Shown here piece after piece: positions 47,984-57,240 of a stretch of 64,000 bases of DNA. The notes under the pieces are model-generated. The model worked only from the letters and a program-made list of their open reading frames with translations, was not told the origin of the DNA and made no database searches. The stretch's first letter is position 1, and the number at the start of each line of letters is the position of its first letter. Position numbers and translations under genes: made by a program. Source of the DNA: Archaeoglobales archaeon (lineage in GTDB: Archaea > Halobacteriota > Archaeoglobi > Archaeoglobales > Archaeoglobaceae); assembly GCA_029984855.1 (NCBI GenBank), contig JARQZL010000117.1, forward strand, positions 44,517-108,516. Reading direction: 5' to 3'.

Positions 47984-48098
47984 GACTGCAATCTCTATAT
48001 CCCAGATATATCCTTATTCATTTCTCTTTGACTACCTTTTTAACTTGCAAAATTTAAAAGAGGAGAGTAAGCCTTAAATACAATAGTGTTTATAATTA

Positions 48099-48137
48099 TT
48101 ATGTAGCTTATGTAGCACTCTTTGATAATTCAAAGAG
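48099..48137. promoter_or_regulatory. tandem repeat and 20-base inverted repeat before the sugar kinase gene
   Basis: TTATGTAGC occurs twice in tandem (48099-48116) and is followed at 48118-48137 by CTCTTTGA-TAAT-TCAAAGAG, a perfect 8-base-pair inverted repeat with a 4-base centre. A TATA-like gtttataatta near 48088-48098 precedes them, so the repeats sit at or just after the likely transcription start, where a bound repressor would block it. This differs from the TGM operator known in Thermococcales. Confidence 0.6.
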
Positions 48138-48158
48138 GCTAATACGCTGAGTGAGAGA

Positions 48159-49109
48159 ATGATTTACACGGTAACTCTTAATCCAGCTCTGGACAGAACG
48201 TTATGGGTTGAGAAGATAAAACCCGACGACTCCAACCGGATTGAGAAAGAGGAAAAGTACGCCGGTGGAAAGGGAACAGACATATCCAGAGTTCTGGCAG
48301 AATTTGGAGTCAGCAATAAGGCACTTGGGTTTGCTGGTGGATTTGCAGGAGAAGAGCTGGAAGGAATACTGCTTAATGAAGGAATTTCGTGTGACTTTAT
48401 CAGAATTTCAGGGGAGACCCGTACCAACATCATTGTTAACGAGCGTGAGGGGGATCAGATCGTATTCAACGCAAAGGGCCCGGAAATAAAACCATATGAA
48501 TTGATGCAGATGATCCACAGGATAGAAGAGCTCGAAAAACCTGAGATTGTTGCTGTTAGCGGGAGTCTCCCATGCGGAATCCATCCCGTGATCTATCAGA
48601 AGATTATAGAAATTGCCAAGAGTAGAGGGGCCATGGTCATACTGGATACTGACGGAGATGCACTGAAAACAGGTATCAGGGCTCACCCCGATGTTATTAA
48701 ACCCAACATCCATGAACTGAGCCGGCTGGTGGATAGAGAACTGAAGGAAATGGACGAAATCATCAGTGCTGCATGGAGCCTTCACAAAAAGGGAGTGGGA
48801 ATCGTGCTGGTCTCAATGGGGAGTAGGGGTATCCTTCTGGTTACGGAGGGAAAACAGTACTGGGCCTCTCCACCAGAGGTGGAGGTTAAAAACACAATTG
48901 GTGCCGGGGATTCTGCTATAGCTGGATTTATTTACGGGCTTGTTTCGGGTAAAGGCCTTAAAGATGCACTAATTTACGCGGTAGCTGCGGGTACTGCAAC
49001 CACATTAAGGCCGGGGACGGCACTCTGCAGGAAAGAGGACTTTATACGGCTTATTCCGAGAGTAAAGCTGCGTGTAATGAAGGAGGTGAACAATGATCGG
49101 AAAGAATGA
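48159..49109 (+). CDS. PfkB-family phosphofructokinase-type sugar kinase
   Basis: A 316-residue ribokinase-family kinase of the 1-phosphofructokinase/tagatose-6-phosphate kinase branch. It opens MIYTVTLNPALDRTLWV, has the substrate-site YAGGKGTDISRVLAEFG, SGSLPCGI, and the catalytic base in NTIGAGDSAIAGF. Because the next gene encodes FBP aldolase, the most likely role is making fructose 1,6-bisphosphate, from the 6-phosphate or 1-phosphate. The stop overlaps the aldolase gene by 17 bases. An operator-like repeat cluster lies just upstream. Confidence 0.85.
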   Translation: MIYTVTLNPALDRTLWVEKIKPDDSNRIEKEEKYAGGKGTDISRVLAEFGVSNKALGFAGGFAGEELEGILLNEGISCDFIRISGETRTNIIVNEREGDQIVFNAKGPEIKPYELMQMIHRIEELEKPEIVAVSGSLPCGIHPVIYQKIIEIAKSRGAMVILDTDGDALKTGIRAHPDVIKPNIHELSRLVDRELKEMDEIISAAWSLHKKGVGIVLVSMGSRGILLVTEGKQYWASPPEVEVKNTIGAGDSAIAGFIYGLVSGKGLKDALIYAVAAGTATTLRPGTALCRKEDFIRLIPRVKLRVMKEVNNDRKE

Positions 49110-50016
49110 TGTTGTTGTGCCCCTGGATGTTCCAGAAAGAATGCGAAGAGAATATATAAAAAATTATCTGAAGATTACCCGAGAAAGCGGGCGACTGATG
49201 CTTTTTGCAGGAGATCAGAAAGTAGAGCATTTGAATGACGATTTTTACGGAAATGGAATTCATCCGGATGATAGGGATCCAGAACACCTGTTCAGAATTG
49301 CAAGTCAGGCAAAAATCGGTGTTTTTGCCACTCAGCTTGGATTGATTGCCAGATATGGCATGGACTACCCGGATGTTCCCTATCTCGTAAAACTGAACTC
49401 CAAAACAAACCTCATCAAGACCTCTCAATCCGATCCATTCAGCCAGCAGTGGTATAACGTCCAGCAGGTGCTGGACTTTCGTGATAACAGCGGGTTGAAC
49501 ATTCTGGGGGTAGGCTATACTGTCTATCTGGGAAGTGAGTATGAGGCGGAGATGTTACATCAGGCAGCTCAGATAGTATATAATGCCCATCAGCACGGTC
49601 TGCTGACAGTACTGTGGATGTATCCTCGTGGTAAAGCGGTGAAAGATGAAAAAGATCCGCACCTGATTGCCGGTGCCACAGGTGTTGCGGCATGCCTCGG
49701 CAGTGATTTTGTCAAGGTAAACTATCCCAGAAAGGAGGGCTGTGACTCAAGAGAGATATTTAAAGAGGCTGTTCTGGCAGCGGGTCGTACGAAAGTTGTC
49801 TGTGCAGGTGGCCCAAGCGATGACGTTGAAGCGTTTCTCAAAAGGCTTTACGACCAGATTCATATCAGCGGTGCTGCCGGAAATGCCACAGGCAGAAACA
49901 TCCATCAAAAGTCGCTAAAAGATGCTATTCGAATGTGCAACGCAATTTACGCCATTACAGTAGAAGATGCAGGTGTAGAAGAGGCTTTGGAAATATACAA
50001 TTCAGATCACAGCTGA
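49093..50016 (+). CDS. fba: class I fructose-bisphosphate aldolase, archaeal (DhnA) type
   Basis: Cleaves or forms fructose 1,6-bisphosphate via a Schiff base, 307 residues. Family phrases are LMLFAGDQKVEHLNDDF near the N-terminus, VLWMYPRGKAV and SDFVKVNYPRKEG, in which K208 is the likely Schiff-base lysine, then VVCAGGPSDD and HISGAAGNATGRN, the phosphate-binding region. It overlaps the kinase gene and is clearly in the same operon, giving two consecutive glycolytic steps. Confidence 0.9.
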   Translation: MIGKNDVVVPLDVPERMRREYIKNYLKITRESGRLMLFAGDQKVEHLNDDFYGNGIHPDDRDPEHLFRIASQAKIGVFATQLGLIARYGMDYPDVPYLVKLNSKTNLIKTSQSDPFSQQWYNVQQVLDFRDNSGLNILGVGYTVYLGSEYEAEMLHQAAQIVYNAHQHGLLTVLWMYPRGKAVKDEKDPHLIAGATGVAACLGSDFVKVNYPRKEGCDSREIFKEAVLAAGRTKVVCAGGPSDDVEAFLKRLYDQIHISGAAGNATGRNIHQKSLKDAIRMCNAIYAITVEDAGVEEALEIYNSDHS

Positions 50017-50049
50017 AATTAATATAATTCAGCAAGAAAAAAGAAAAAA

Positions 50050-51165
50050 TCAGACAGGTTCAAACCTGCTCTCAAGCTTGTTGAGGACTTTTGGAAGAGT
50101 TGTATATTCCATGTCCTCGTGTGGTAGCCTGTGCGGCTCAAAAGGCCCATGGCGGCGCATGTACTCTGCAACTTCCGCAGCCTTCCTTCTCGTGTAGTCA
50201 AATGCAGGATCGTCGAACAGGTCAACTGGGCCTACAAGCTTTCCGTTTCCAAGCTGAAAGCCAGCCCCAATCACTCTGGGCGGGCCATCAAAGCGTGTAC
50301 ATCTTGCATAGCGGAATGGGACGGGCATTAAAGGCCCATTGTGACTTCCGCGCATCCACCCGCTTACAAGGTGTGGAAATGCAAACGGCTCAATTATTTC
50401 TCCAACCGCTGGCAGTCCTGACTGACCCCTCACGAGTGCTACTGGATCATCCTTACCTACATACTCCCCAGCAATCTGGAAGAGTTTTTCTGTGCTCACA
50501 ACAGCTACAGGTTCATCAGCCGGTAGTTTTCCACCTTCCTTTGGAAAAACCCTCTTTATCACGAACCTTGACTTCCCCCCGATCAAAGCGAGGATGTCAT
50601 ACATCTCCTCTGGAGAGTTCATGAAGACTCTCTTGTGCTCCATAATGTCCCAGACTTCGAAAACGAATCCATTGTGTAGCGATGGGTCAATCACCAAGCC
50701 AGCAGTGTTGAAGGGGTCTGCGAACATTCTGAATATGGGCAGATTGAAAGCTCCCGGCTCTGTTTTGTCCATCATAAAAGCAATTAAAGGGTCTGCTTTG
50801 CGCTCAGTGAACTCCATCTCCGCCACTCCCGGTCCCAAGCCACGTACATTCCCTGAGAATGCCTCTTTTAGCAAATCCTGTCCGGCACCGTAGAGTTTAA
50901 GTTCTTTGGCCCTTTTAGTAGCAAGCTCGAACGTCTGCCAGGCAATGCTGTGAATTTTCTCGCTGTCAACACCCTCACGGTGCGTCATGAGCAGTTCGAG
51001 ATCGTCACCGGCGTTAAGAACTCTGTAATCAATTATATCTCCATTCTGTTTTTTCTCCTCAAGAAAAGCTCTTGCCACATCTTTTATCTCATCCGGCACG
51101 ACAACATGCCCGGGCACACTACCCACATCGGCCTTTATCAGGCTGACCGTTATTTTTTCCCCCAT
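50050..51165 (-). CDS. fbp: bifunctional fructose-1,6-bisphosphate aldolase/phosphatase
   Basis: Archaeal type V FBPase, 371 residues, which makes fructose 6-phosphate from triose phosphates and so pushes gluconeogenesis. It has the metal-rich N-terminus KITVSLIKADVGSVPGH, YGAGQDLLKEAFSGNVRGLGPG, MMDKTEPGAFNLPIFRMFADPFNT in its centre and GAGFQLGNGKLVGPVDLFDDPAFD near the end; the phrases are nearly invariant in the family. Convergent with the aldolase gene, on the opposite strand. A TATA-like element near 51185-51195 lies about 25 bases before ATG 51165. Confidence 0.95.
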   Translation of the reverse strand: MGEKITVSLIKADVGSVPGHVVVPDEIKDVARAFLEEKKQNGDIIDYRVLNAGDDLELLMTHREGVDSEKIHSIAWQTFELATKRAKELKLYGAGQDLLKEAFSGNVRGLGPGVAEMEFTERKADPLIAFMMDKTEPGAFNLPIFRMFADPFNTAGLVIDPSLHNGFVFEVWDIMEHKRVFMNSPEEMYDILALIGGKSRFVIKRVFPKEGGKLPADEPVAVVSTEKLFQIAGEYVGKDDPVALVRGQSGLPAVGEIIEPFAFPHLVSGWMRGSHNGPLMPVPFRYARCTRFDGPPRVIGAGFQLGNGKLVGPVDLFDDPAFDYTRRKAAEVAEYMRRHGPFEPHRLPHEDMEYTTLPKVLNKLESRFEPV

Positions 51166-51293
51166 AGCAATGAATAAATCGTAAATAATTTAAAGTTTTG
51201 GTGTCAAACCGTAGTAGACCATGAGTATATGATAATGATGGGAAAGTTTTATATTCCCGAAGAAACTACAAAAAGAAAACAAGAGGTGTAGAT

Positions 51294-52040
51294 ATGGCAC
51301 TGGAGAGAGTTCCAACTGGAATTGAGGGGTTCGATGAACTCTGTGAGGGTGGGCTGTTGAGAGATCGCACTTATCTCGTATCAGGTACTTCAGGTTCTGG
51401 CAAAACAATCTTTGCTGTACAGTACTTGGTGAACGGAATAGAGATGTTCAACGAACCGGGAATATTTGTCGCAACTGAGGAGAGACCACAGCATTTGAGA
51501 GAGCACTTCTCAGCCTTTGGCTGGGATCTGGAGAAGCTTGAGGATGAAAACATGCTCGCAATCGTTGATGCAACATCGACAAAGATTGGTCTGCCTTCCG
51601 ACGAAAGATACATAGATGTCAGGCCTTTTGATACTCGTTCTTTAATAGACCAGATGATAACAATTCAGGATGAGATAGGTGCAAGAAGGGCATCTCTGGA
51701 TTCCACAACCGCAATAGGATTTTCAGTCCAAGATCCGGCGAAATTCAGAGTTGAGTTATTGAAGATATCCACCACAATGGAGATCCTCGGCCTAACATCC
51801 ATCTTCACCTGTGAGATTGTTGATTCGAGTGGAGATAAGATAAGCCGTTTTGGTGTTGAGAACTTTGTGACCGAAGGTACAATCGTTCTCTACTACACAA
51901 GAAGCGAGAACGTGAGGCTGAGAAGTCTTGAGATCTTCAAGATGAGGGGTAGCAACCACAGCAAAAAGATACATCCATTTGAGATTACAGAGAAGGGAGT
52001 AGTGGTTCACTCAAGAGAAGAAGTATACTCCGAGATTTAA
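51294..52040 (+). CDS. KaiC-like RecA-superfamily ATPase
   Basis: A single-domain KaiC-family ATPase, 248 residues. It begins ERVPTGIEGFDELCEGGLLRDRTYLV, with Walker A GTSGSGKTIFAV and the KaiC glutamates in FVATEERPQHL; the Walker B aspartate may be in ASLDSTTAIGF. Archaea have several such proteins with roles in signalling or motility (for example FlaH-like), but no partner is adjacent. AGGTG precedes the ATG, and a TATA-like agttttatattcc lies at about 51247-51258. Confidence 0.85.
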   Translation: MALERVPTGIEGFDELCEGGLLRDRTYLVSGTSGSGKTIFAVQYLVNGIEMFNEPGIFVATEERPQHLREHFSAFGWDLEKLEDENMLAIVDATSTKIGLPSDERYIDVRPFDTRSLIDQMITIQDEIGARRASLDSTTAIGFSVQDPAKFRVELLKISTTMEILGLTSIFTCEIVDSSGDKISRFGVENFVTEGTIVLYYTRSENVRLRSLEIFKMRGSNHSKKIHPFEITEKGVVVHSREEVYSEI

Positions 52041-52152
52041 TCACTCATCCTCCTTTTCTTTTGTCAAAATTGGAGGGTGGTTACAGCCCGTAAGGATTTT
52101 TCTGAAGTCTAACTCATAAGGTAGAAATATGCCTGTCTGTAATATGCACTCC

Positions 52153-55100
52153 ATGGTTAAGGTAATTTACGCTGACTTATGCTCGAAGTGCGGGGGAGAC
52201 CTGAGCACTGCCGAGATACATCAGGCAAAATGCAGAAAAGACGGTTCACTCTGCAGGTTTAGCGAAGATAAACTCGTAGACGAATTCACCCAGTTCTTCA
52301 GAAAGGCTGTAGGCGAACCGAAGTCGATACAGCTTTTCTGGGCCCGCAGAATTCTGAGCGGAGAGAGCTTTGCTGCTGTAGCGCCTACTGGAATTGGAAA
52401 AACCTCGTTTGGCACAGCAATGGCTCTCTTCCTTGCAACAAAGGGAAAGAGAAGCTACGTGCTGCTTCCAACCACTTTGCTTGTCGAACAGGTTGTGGAA
52501 TTGATGCAAAGCTATGCTGAAAGAGCTGGAATCAAAGCAGGCTTGAATGAGAAGGGAGAAGTATGTACCCTGTACTATCACGGTAAAATTAGCAGGAGGG
52601 AAAAAGAAAGGTTCTTCCAGCTCATTAGTCGGGCGAACGTCGTAATAACTACCACTCAGTTCCTCACAAGAAACTTCGAGGCTGTAAAGCAGACATTCGA
52701 CTTCGTATTTGTCGATGACATTGATTCCGTTCTAAAGGCATCAAAAAACGTTAATCGCATTCTCATGCTTCTTGGCTTCAGAAAGAGTGAAAAAAGCTGG
52801 GAAGGAGAGGCCAAAGGTGTATTGATGGTTTCAACGGCCACAGCCAGAAAGGGACGGAAAGTCAAATTATTCCGTCAGCTCCTGAACTTTGACGTAGGCT
52901 CCTCAACCCACGCGGTCAGGAATGTGGAGGATATCACCGTTGATTCAGTGGATGTTGAAACAGTAAAGAGTATCCTGAAAAAGATGGGGGCAGGAGGTAT
53001 CATATATGCCAGAAGTGGAAAGGATGCAGAAAGGATTTACGAATTGCTGAAAGAAGAATTCAAAGTAGGGACAGTTACGGCAGGCAGAAAAAAGGACTTC
53101 AGGCTTTTTGAGAGCGGAGAAATTGAGTATCTCGTTGGAATGGCCCGCTACTATGGAAGCCTCGTCAGGGGCTTGGATTTACCGGAAAGAATTCGCTTTA
53201 CAGTTTTCGTTGGAGCTCCCGTATCCAGTGTTAGAATAGAGGATATTGGCAGAGCTGCTCCCGGTATTGTCAGAATTCTTGCCCTCCTATTCAGAGATAA
53301 CAAAGAGGTCAAGAAGTTCATTCCCCTCCTTCCGGTGATAGATAAGGCCGGGTATGAAGAGAGGCTCGATGAGCTTAGAAGAGTTTTGAGAAAACTTGTA
53401 GAAGAGGGCAAAGCGAGAGAAAAGGACGTTGTTGTAAGAAAAGGGGAAGTAATTTTTCCAGATCTACGGACATATATCCAGGGTTCGGGAAGAACGTCTC
53501 GCCTCTTTGCGGGCGGTATAACCAAAGGAGCGTCTTTTCTACTCGAAAACGATAAAGAAGTTCTCTCAGCCTTTATCGAGAGAGCAAAGCACTACGACAT
53601 TGAGTTCAGAAGAATGGAGGATGTAAACTTCGAAGAACTCATAGAAGAGATAGACACAAGCAGATCAAAGTACCGGCAGAGAAAGAAAACAGGAGATGTT
53701 GTAAAACCGACCCTTTTCATAGTGGAGAGCCCAACAAAAGCCAAACAGATTTCTCGTTTCTTCGGTCAGCCGAGTGTAGGGGTTTCAAACACAGTCGCAT
53801 ATGAAGTACCAACCGCAAATCGTGTGCTTCTTGTCACAGCGAGCCTCGGACACTTGACGGATTTGATAGCAAACAGAGGTTTTCATGGTATTGAAGTTAA
53901 CGACAGCTTTGTTCCAATCTACGCATCAATAAAACGCTGTAACCGGTGCGGTTACCAGTTCACTGAGAAGAGATGCAGTTGCCCAAAATGCGGAAGTGAG
54001 AACATTGATGACTCAAAGCAGAGGATAGAGGCTTTACGAAAGCTCGCCCATGATGCTGGAGAGGTAATAATAGGCACAGATCCCGATGCAGAAGGGGAAA
54101 AGATAGCATGGGACATACAGAACCTGCTTGCGGGCTGTGGAGTTATAAAAAGAGCAGAGTTTCACGAGATTACAAGGAGAGCCGTCAGTCAGGCCCTCGA
54201 AAATCTGCGGAAGGTTGACGAGAACCTCGTAAAAGCTCAGATGCTCCGGAGGATTGAGGACAGGTGGATTGGATTCGTCCTCAGCCAGAAGCTGCAGGAT
54301 AGATTTAACAACAGAAATCTCTCTGCTGGTAGGGCTCAAACACCAGTACTAGGCTGGATAATCGAAAGAGCGAAACAGCACAGGGAGAAGAGAATCGTGG
54401 GTGTGGTAAAAAATCTCGAACTGAGTATTGAGGGTATCAAAACGCCGAAAGCTCAGCTTGAAATAGATCTTCTGGAAGAAAGGACAGAAGAAAAGATTCC
54501 CCTCCCTCCTTACACAACCGACAGCATGCTGAGAGATACAAACACCATCCTTAAACTATCAGCAAAGGAGGCGATGGCGATAGCTCAATCTCTCTTTGAG
54601 AGTGGTCTGATAACCTACCACAGGACGGATTCAACAAGAGTGAGCGACGCTGGTATGAAAATTGCACAAGAATACCTCGACAATGATTTTGTTGCACGAG
54701 AGTGGTCTGCCGGAGGAGCGCACGAGTGCATAAGACCTACGAGGCCTGCAGACAGAAATACTCTGGAAAGGCTAATTCAGGAGAACATAATCGCTGTCGA
54801 AGGTATGACCTGGCGTCACTTGGCCCTCTACGACCTGATATTCAGGCGGTTCATGGCGAGTCAGTCCAAAGCTTACGAGGTCAAGCTACAAAGATACCGG
54901 ATAACAGTCGACGGGAGAGTTCTTGAGGAGGAAAGAGTAATTGATGCAAAGGGAAGAGCTTATGAGCTTTATAAATCTGTTTGGGTAAAAAAGCCTCTTC
55001 CGGTAGGCAAGCACATCGTCGATATTGAAATTCGAAGGATTTCAAAAACACCTCTTTACACACAGTCTGATATAATACAGCTGATGAGGGAAAAAGGAAT

Positions 55101-55359
55101 AGGGAGACCGTCTACTTATGCAACGATCATAGACAGACTCTTCCGGAGAGGCTATGTTGTCGAGAAGAACGGAAAGATCATTCCAACCCGGAGGGGTAAA
55201 GATGTATTCGATTACCTCACAAATAACTACGGAAAGTTCGTTTGTGAGGAGCGTACAAGGGTTCTCGAGGAAAAAATGGACTTCATCGGGAGGGGGGAAC
55301 TCGACTACCGGAATGCCCTTGAAGAACTGTATCATGAAATAAAGGAGATTGCTGTATGA
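52153..55359 (+). CDS. rgy: reverse gyrase
   Basis: Introduces positive supercoils into DNA; the hallmark enzyme of hyperthermophiles. About 1068 residues from ATG 52153 (ATGs at 52129 and 52144 would add a few residues). Order: N-terminal zinc finger (LCSKCGGDL and a later pair), helicase P-loop APTGIGKTS, DDID box, then the topoisomerase IA half with FIVESPTKAKQ, a second zinc finger (CNRCGYQF, CPKCGSE), the toprim motif IGTDPDAEGEK and the active-site tyrosine in LITYHRTDSTR (Y822). No intein is present. Confidence 0.97.
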   Translation: MVKVIYADLCSKCGGDLSTAEIHQAKCRKDGSLCRFSEDKLVDEFTQFFRKAVGEPKSIQLFWARRILSGESFAAVAPTGIGKTSFGTAMALFLATKGKRSYVLLPTTLLVEQVVELMQSYAERAGIKAGLNEKGEVCTLYYHGKISRREKERFFQLISRANVVITTTQFLTRNFEAVKQTFDFVFVDDIDSVLKASKNVNRILMLLGFRKSEKSWEGEAKGVLMVSTATARKGRKVKLFRQLLNFDVGSSTHAVRNVEDITVDSVDVETVKSILKKMGAGGIIYARSGKDAERIYELLKEEFKVGTVTAGRKKDFRLFESGEIEYLVGMARYYGSLVRGLDLPERIRFTVFVGAPVSSVRIEDIGRAAPGIVRILALLFRDNKEVKKFIPLLPVIDKAGYEERLDELRRVLRKLVEEGKAREKDVVVRKGEVIFPDLRTYIQGSGRTSRLFAGGITKGASFLLENDKEVLSAFIERAKHYDIEFRRMEDVNFEELIEEIDTSRSKYRQRKKTGDVVKPTLFIVESPTKAKQISRFFGQPSVGVSNTVAYEVPTANRVLLVTASLGHLTDLIANRGFHGIEVNDSFVPIYASIKRCNRCGYQFTEKRCSCPKCGSENIDDSKQRIEALRKLAHDAGEVIIGTDPDAEGEKIAWDIQNLLAGCGVIKRAEFHEITRRAVSQALENLRKVDENLVKAQMLRRIEDRWIGFVLSQKLQDRFNNRNLSAGRAQTPVLGWIIERAKQHREKRIVGVVKNLELSIEGIKTPKAQLEIDLLEERTEEKIPLPPYTTDSMLRDTNTILKLSAKEAMAIAQSLFESGLITYHRTDSTRVSDAGMKIAQEYLDNDFVAREWSAGGAHECIRPTRPADRNTLERLIQENIIAVEGMTWRHLALYDLIFRRFMASQSKAYEVKLQRYRITVDGRVLEEERVIDAKGRAYELYKSVWVKKPLPVGKHIVDIEIRRISKTPLYTQSDIIQLMREKGIGRPSTYATIIDRLFRRGYVVEKNGKIIPTRRGKDVFDYLTNNYGKFVCEERTRVLEEKMDFIGRGELDYRNALEELYHEIKEIAV

Positions 55360-55432
55360 AAGCTGTAAGCATACTGAAGTAGCATTGAAAAAACTTATAT
55401 TGAGCTGTGAGTAGCTGAAGATGGGTGGAGCC

Positions 55433-55705
55433 ATGCAAGATCTCATCTGCAAGTACGTGTATAGAGACGGCAAAGAGTACGGAGAAAGCATAGACGTTTA
55501 TGAGGGCAGGCTCATAGTGAAGGTTGGTTCGGATTTTCTTGCCATTCCTCTGGAAAGTGTTGAAAGGGTGGAAGAGGATAAAGTATTCATCAAAGACTTC
55601 GATGGAAGAGATGCGGAGAAGTCCGGAAAGAAGTGGATAGAGGAGAAATCCAAGCCCGTAAGTCTTGAAGAGCTCAAATCCTATGGCTTTGGTGAGGAAA
55701 ATTGA
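55433..55705 (+). CDS. hypothetical protein, small beta-rich
   Basis: About 90 residues; MQDLICKYVYRDGKEYGES, then DFLAIPLESVERVEEDKVFIKDF, suggests a small beta-barrel followed by an acidic tail ending KSYGFGEEN. I do not recognise the family. ATG 55433 follows GGTGGAG; ATG 55421 is also possible, with TATA near 55393-55401 about 25 bases before it. The next gene, pth2, begins four bases after the stop, so the two are likely co-transcribed. Confidence 0.7.
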   Translation: MQDLICKYVYRDGKEYGESIDVYEGRLIVKVGSDFLAIPLESVERVEEDKVFIKDFDGRDAEKSGKKWIEEKSKPVSLEELKSYGFGEEN

Positions 55706-55708
55706 AGC

Positions 55709-56056
55709 ATGGGATACAAGCAGGTTATAGTTGTAAGAGAGGATCTGAACCTGTCTAAGGGCAAACTTGCCGTTCAGGTTGCCCATGCCTCCATTCTCGG
55801 CTATGAAATGGCAGAAAAAAGAGTGGTTGAAGGATGGAAGAGGGAGGGGCAGAAGAAGGTTGTACTTAAGGCTGAGAACATCCAGAAGCTCATGGAGATA
55901 AAGGAGAAGGCATCAAAATCCGGCCTTCCTGCGGCAGTTGTGAGGGATGCGGGTCTTACCGAAATTCCACCAGGTACGGTTACTGCGATCGTGATCGGGC
56001 CTGATGAAGAAAAAAAGATAGATAGGATAACCGGAAATCTACCGCTTTTGAAATAA
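55709..56056 (+). CDS. pth2: peptidyl-tRNA hydrolase, archaeal/eukaryotic type
   Basis: Releases peptide from prematurely dissociated peptidyl-tRNA, 115 residues. The family signature is clear: KQVIVVREDLNLSKGKLAVQ, VAHASILGYE, and AAVVRDAGLTEIPPGTVTA followed by IGPDEEKKIDRITGNLPLL. Immediately follows the small unknown gene at 55433-55705. Confidence 0.95.
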   Translation: MGYKQVIVVREDLNLSKGKLAVQVAHASILGYEMAEKRVVEGWKREGQKKVVLKAENIQKLMEIKEKASKSGLPAAVVRDAGLTEIPPGTVTAIVIGPDEEKKIDRITGNLPLLK

Positions 56057-56071
56057 GTATAAAACTTAGAA

Positions 56072-56719
56072 TCAATATTTGAAACCGTACTCTCCTACCA
56101 GAGGTACAAATCTCACAGCCCCCCATCGCTTCTTCTCTATACTTCCGTCCGGCCTCTTATCAACGATGTAGAGGTACTGTACGTAGTCACCAACGGGAAT
56201 GAGCATTCTGCCACCCGGCCTCAACTGCTCAAGGAGTGGTTTTGGTATTTCAGGGGCTGTAGCGGTTACGTATATCTTGTCGTAAGGTGCTTTTTTCTCA
56301 TAGCCCTTGCTCCCGTCTCCAACCAGTATCTCCACGTTATCATATCCGAGCTCCTTCAGCAACTCCTTTGCCCTTTCTGCAAGCTCAGGATAGCGTTCGA
56401 TTGCAGTAACCTTTCCGCTCTTTCCCACGATCTCTGCAACCACAGCAGCATGATACCCGCTCCCCCCTCCAATCTCCAGAACGTTCTCTCCCGGCTTTAA
56501 GTCGAGAAGATCACACATTATCGCCACCATGTGTGGTGCACTTATTGTCTGCCCGCTACCTATAGGGAGCGGAGTATCAGCGTACGCCTCACTCCTGTAT
56601 CTGCTGGGAACAAAGAGGTGACGGGGAATTTTGAGCATAGCTCTGGCTACTCTCTCACTTATATTGAGCTCTTCTTTCAGTCTTTCCACCATCCTCCTTC
56701 TTTTATCTTCCCATTCCAT
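56072..56719 (-). CDS. pcm: protein-L-isoaspartate O-methyltransferase
   Basis: Repairs isoaspartyl damage in proteins by SAM-dependent methylation, 215 residues. It has PLPIGSGQTISAPHMVA (substrate side), VLEIGGGSGYHAAVVAE (SAM motif I), VTAIERYPELAERAKE and the C-terminal GGRMLIPVGDYVQYLY. It overlaps the 3' end of cobY by 43 bases in another frame. Start could be as late as 56692, where AGGAGG is adjacent. The enzyme is often important at high temperature. Confidence 0.94.
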   Translation of the reverse strand: MEWEDKRRRMVERLKEELNISERVARAMLKIPRHLFVPSRYRSEAYADTPLPIGSGQTISAPHMVAIMCDLLDLKPGENVLEIGGGSGYHAAVVAEIVGKSGKVTAIERYPELAERAKELLKELGYDNVEILVGDGSKGYEKKAPYDKIYVTATAPEIPKPLLEQLRPGGRMLIPVGDYVQYLYIVDKRPDGSIEKKRWGAVRFVPLVGEYGFKY

Positions 56720-57240
56720 AATGCCTCTGCCTTCCTGACGTCATCAGGAGTGTTTATATTGAGAACATCCTCACGTTTAACTCTATAAACTATCTCTTCC
56801 TGCTCAACGTCTATAAGCTTTCCGTCCACAATGTTTATTCCAACAAAGCCTCCGTCCTCATAAGCTGTGGTCAATGCTGGAGAACCCGCTGAAATAAATG
56901 CATCTATTATTTCCGGGATTGGATTCCTGAAAAATACCAGATCAGAGGATACGACTATAACAGGCTCAAACACCTGAAGTTTTTTAATTGCGTACCTCAT
57001 ATCCTCTATAAATCCGGAACCGGGAGTTTTAACGATGCTGAGATTCTCTCTGCGAAGAGCGTAAAGAAATCTTGCTGTAGATGGAGTGTAATCGGTTACG
57101 GCTGCAAATACCCTGCAAGCCAATAGAGCGTCGAGGACGTGCTCTATCAGTCTCTTACCACAAACCCTTACAAGTGGTTTCTCTCCCATTCCAAGCCTCT
57201 TACCTCTCCCACCGCACATCAGCAGAGCGGGCATACGCAT
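56677..57240 (-). CDS. cobY: adenosylcobinamide-phosphate guanylyltransferase, archaeal CobY type
   Basis: Transfers GMP to adenosylcobinamide phosphate in cobamide (B12) assembly; replaces bacterial CobU. 187 residues with the nucleotidyltransferase signature ALLMCGGRGKRLGMGEKPLV, VVSSDLVFFRNP and a C-terminal LNINTPDDVRKAE. It lies between cobS, with a 22-base overlap, and pcm, so cobS-cobY form the lower-loop unit. Confidence 0.92.
   Translation of the reverse strand: MRMPALLMCGGRGKRLGMGEKPLVRVCGKRLIEHVLDALLACRVFAAVTDYTPSTARFLYALRRENLSIVKTPGSGFIEDMRYAIKKLQVFEPVIVVSSDLVFFRNPIPEIIDAFISAGSPALTTAYEDGGFVGINIVDGKLIDVEQEEIVYRVKREDVLNINTPDDVRKAEALWNGKIKEGGWWKD

Noticed and set aside
52153..55359. 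Possible intein in reverse gyrase
   Set aside because: The length and motif spacing are normal and no splice-domain motifs are present.
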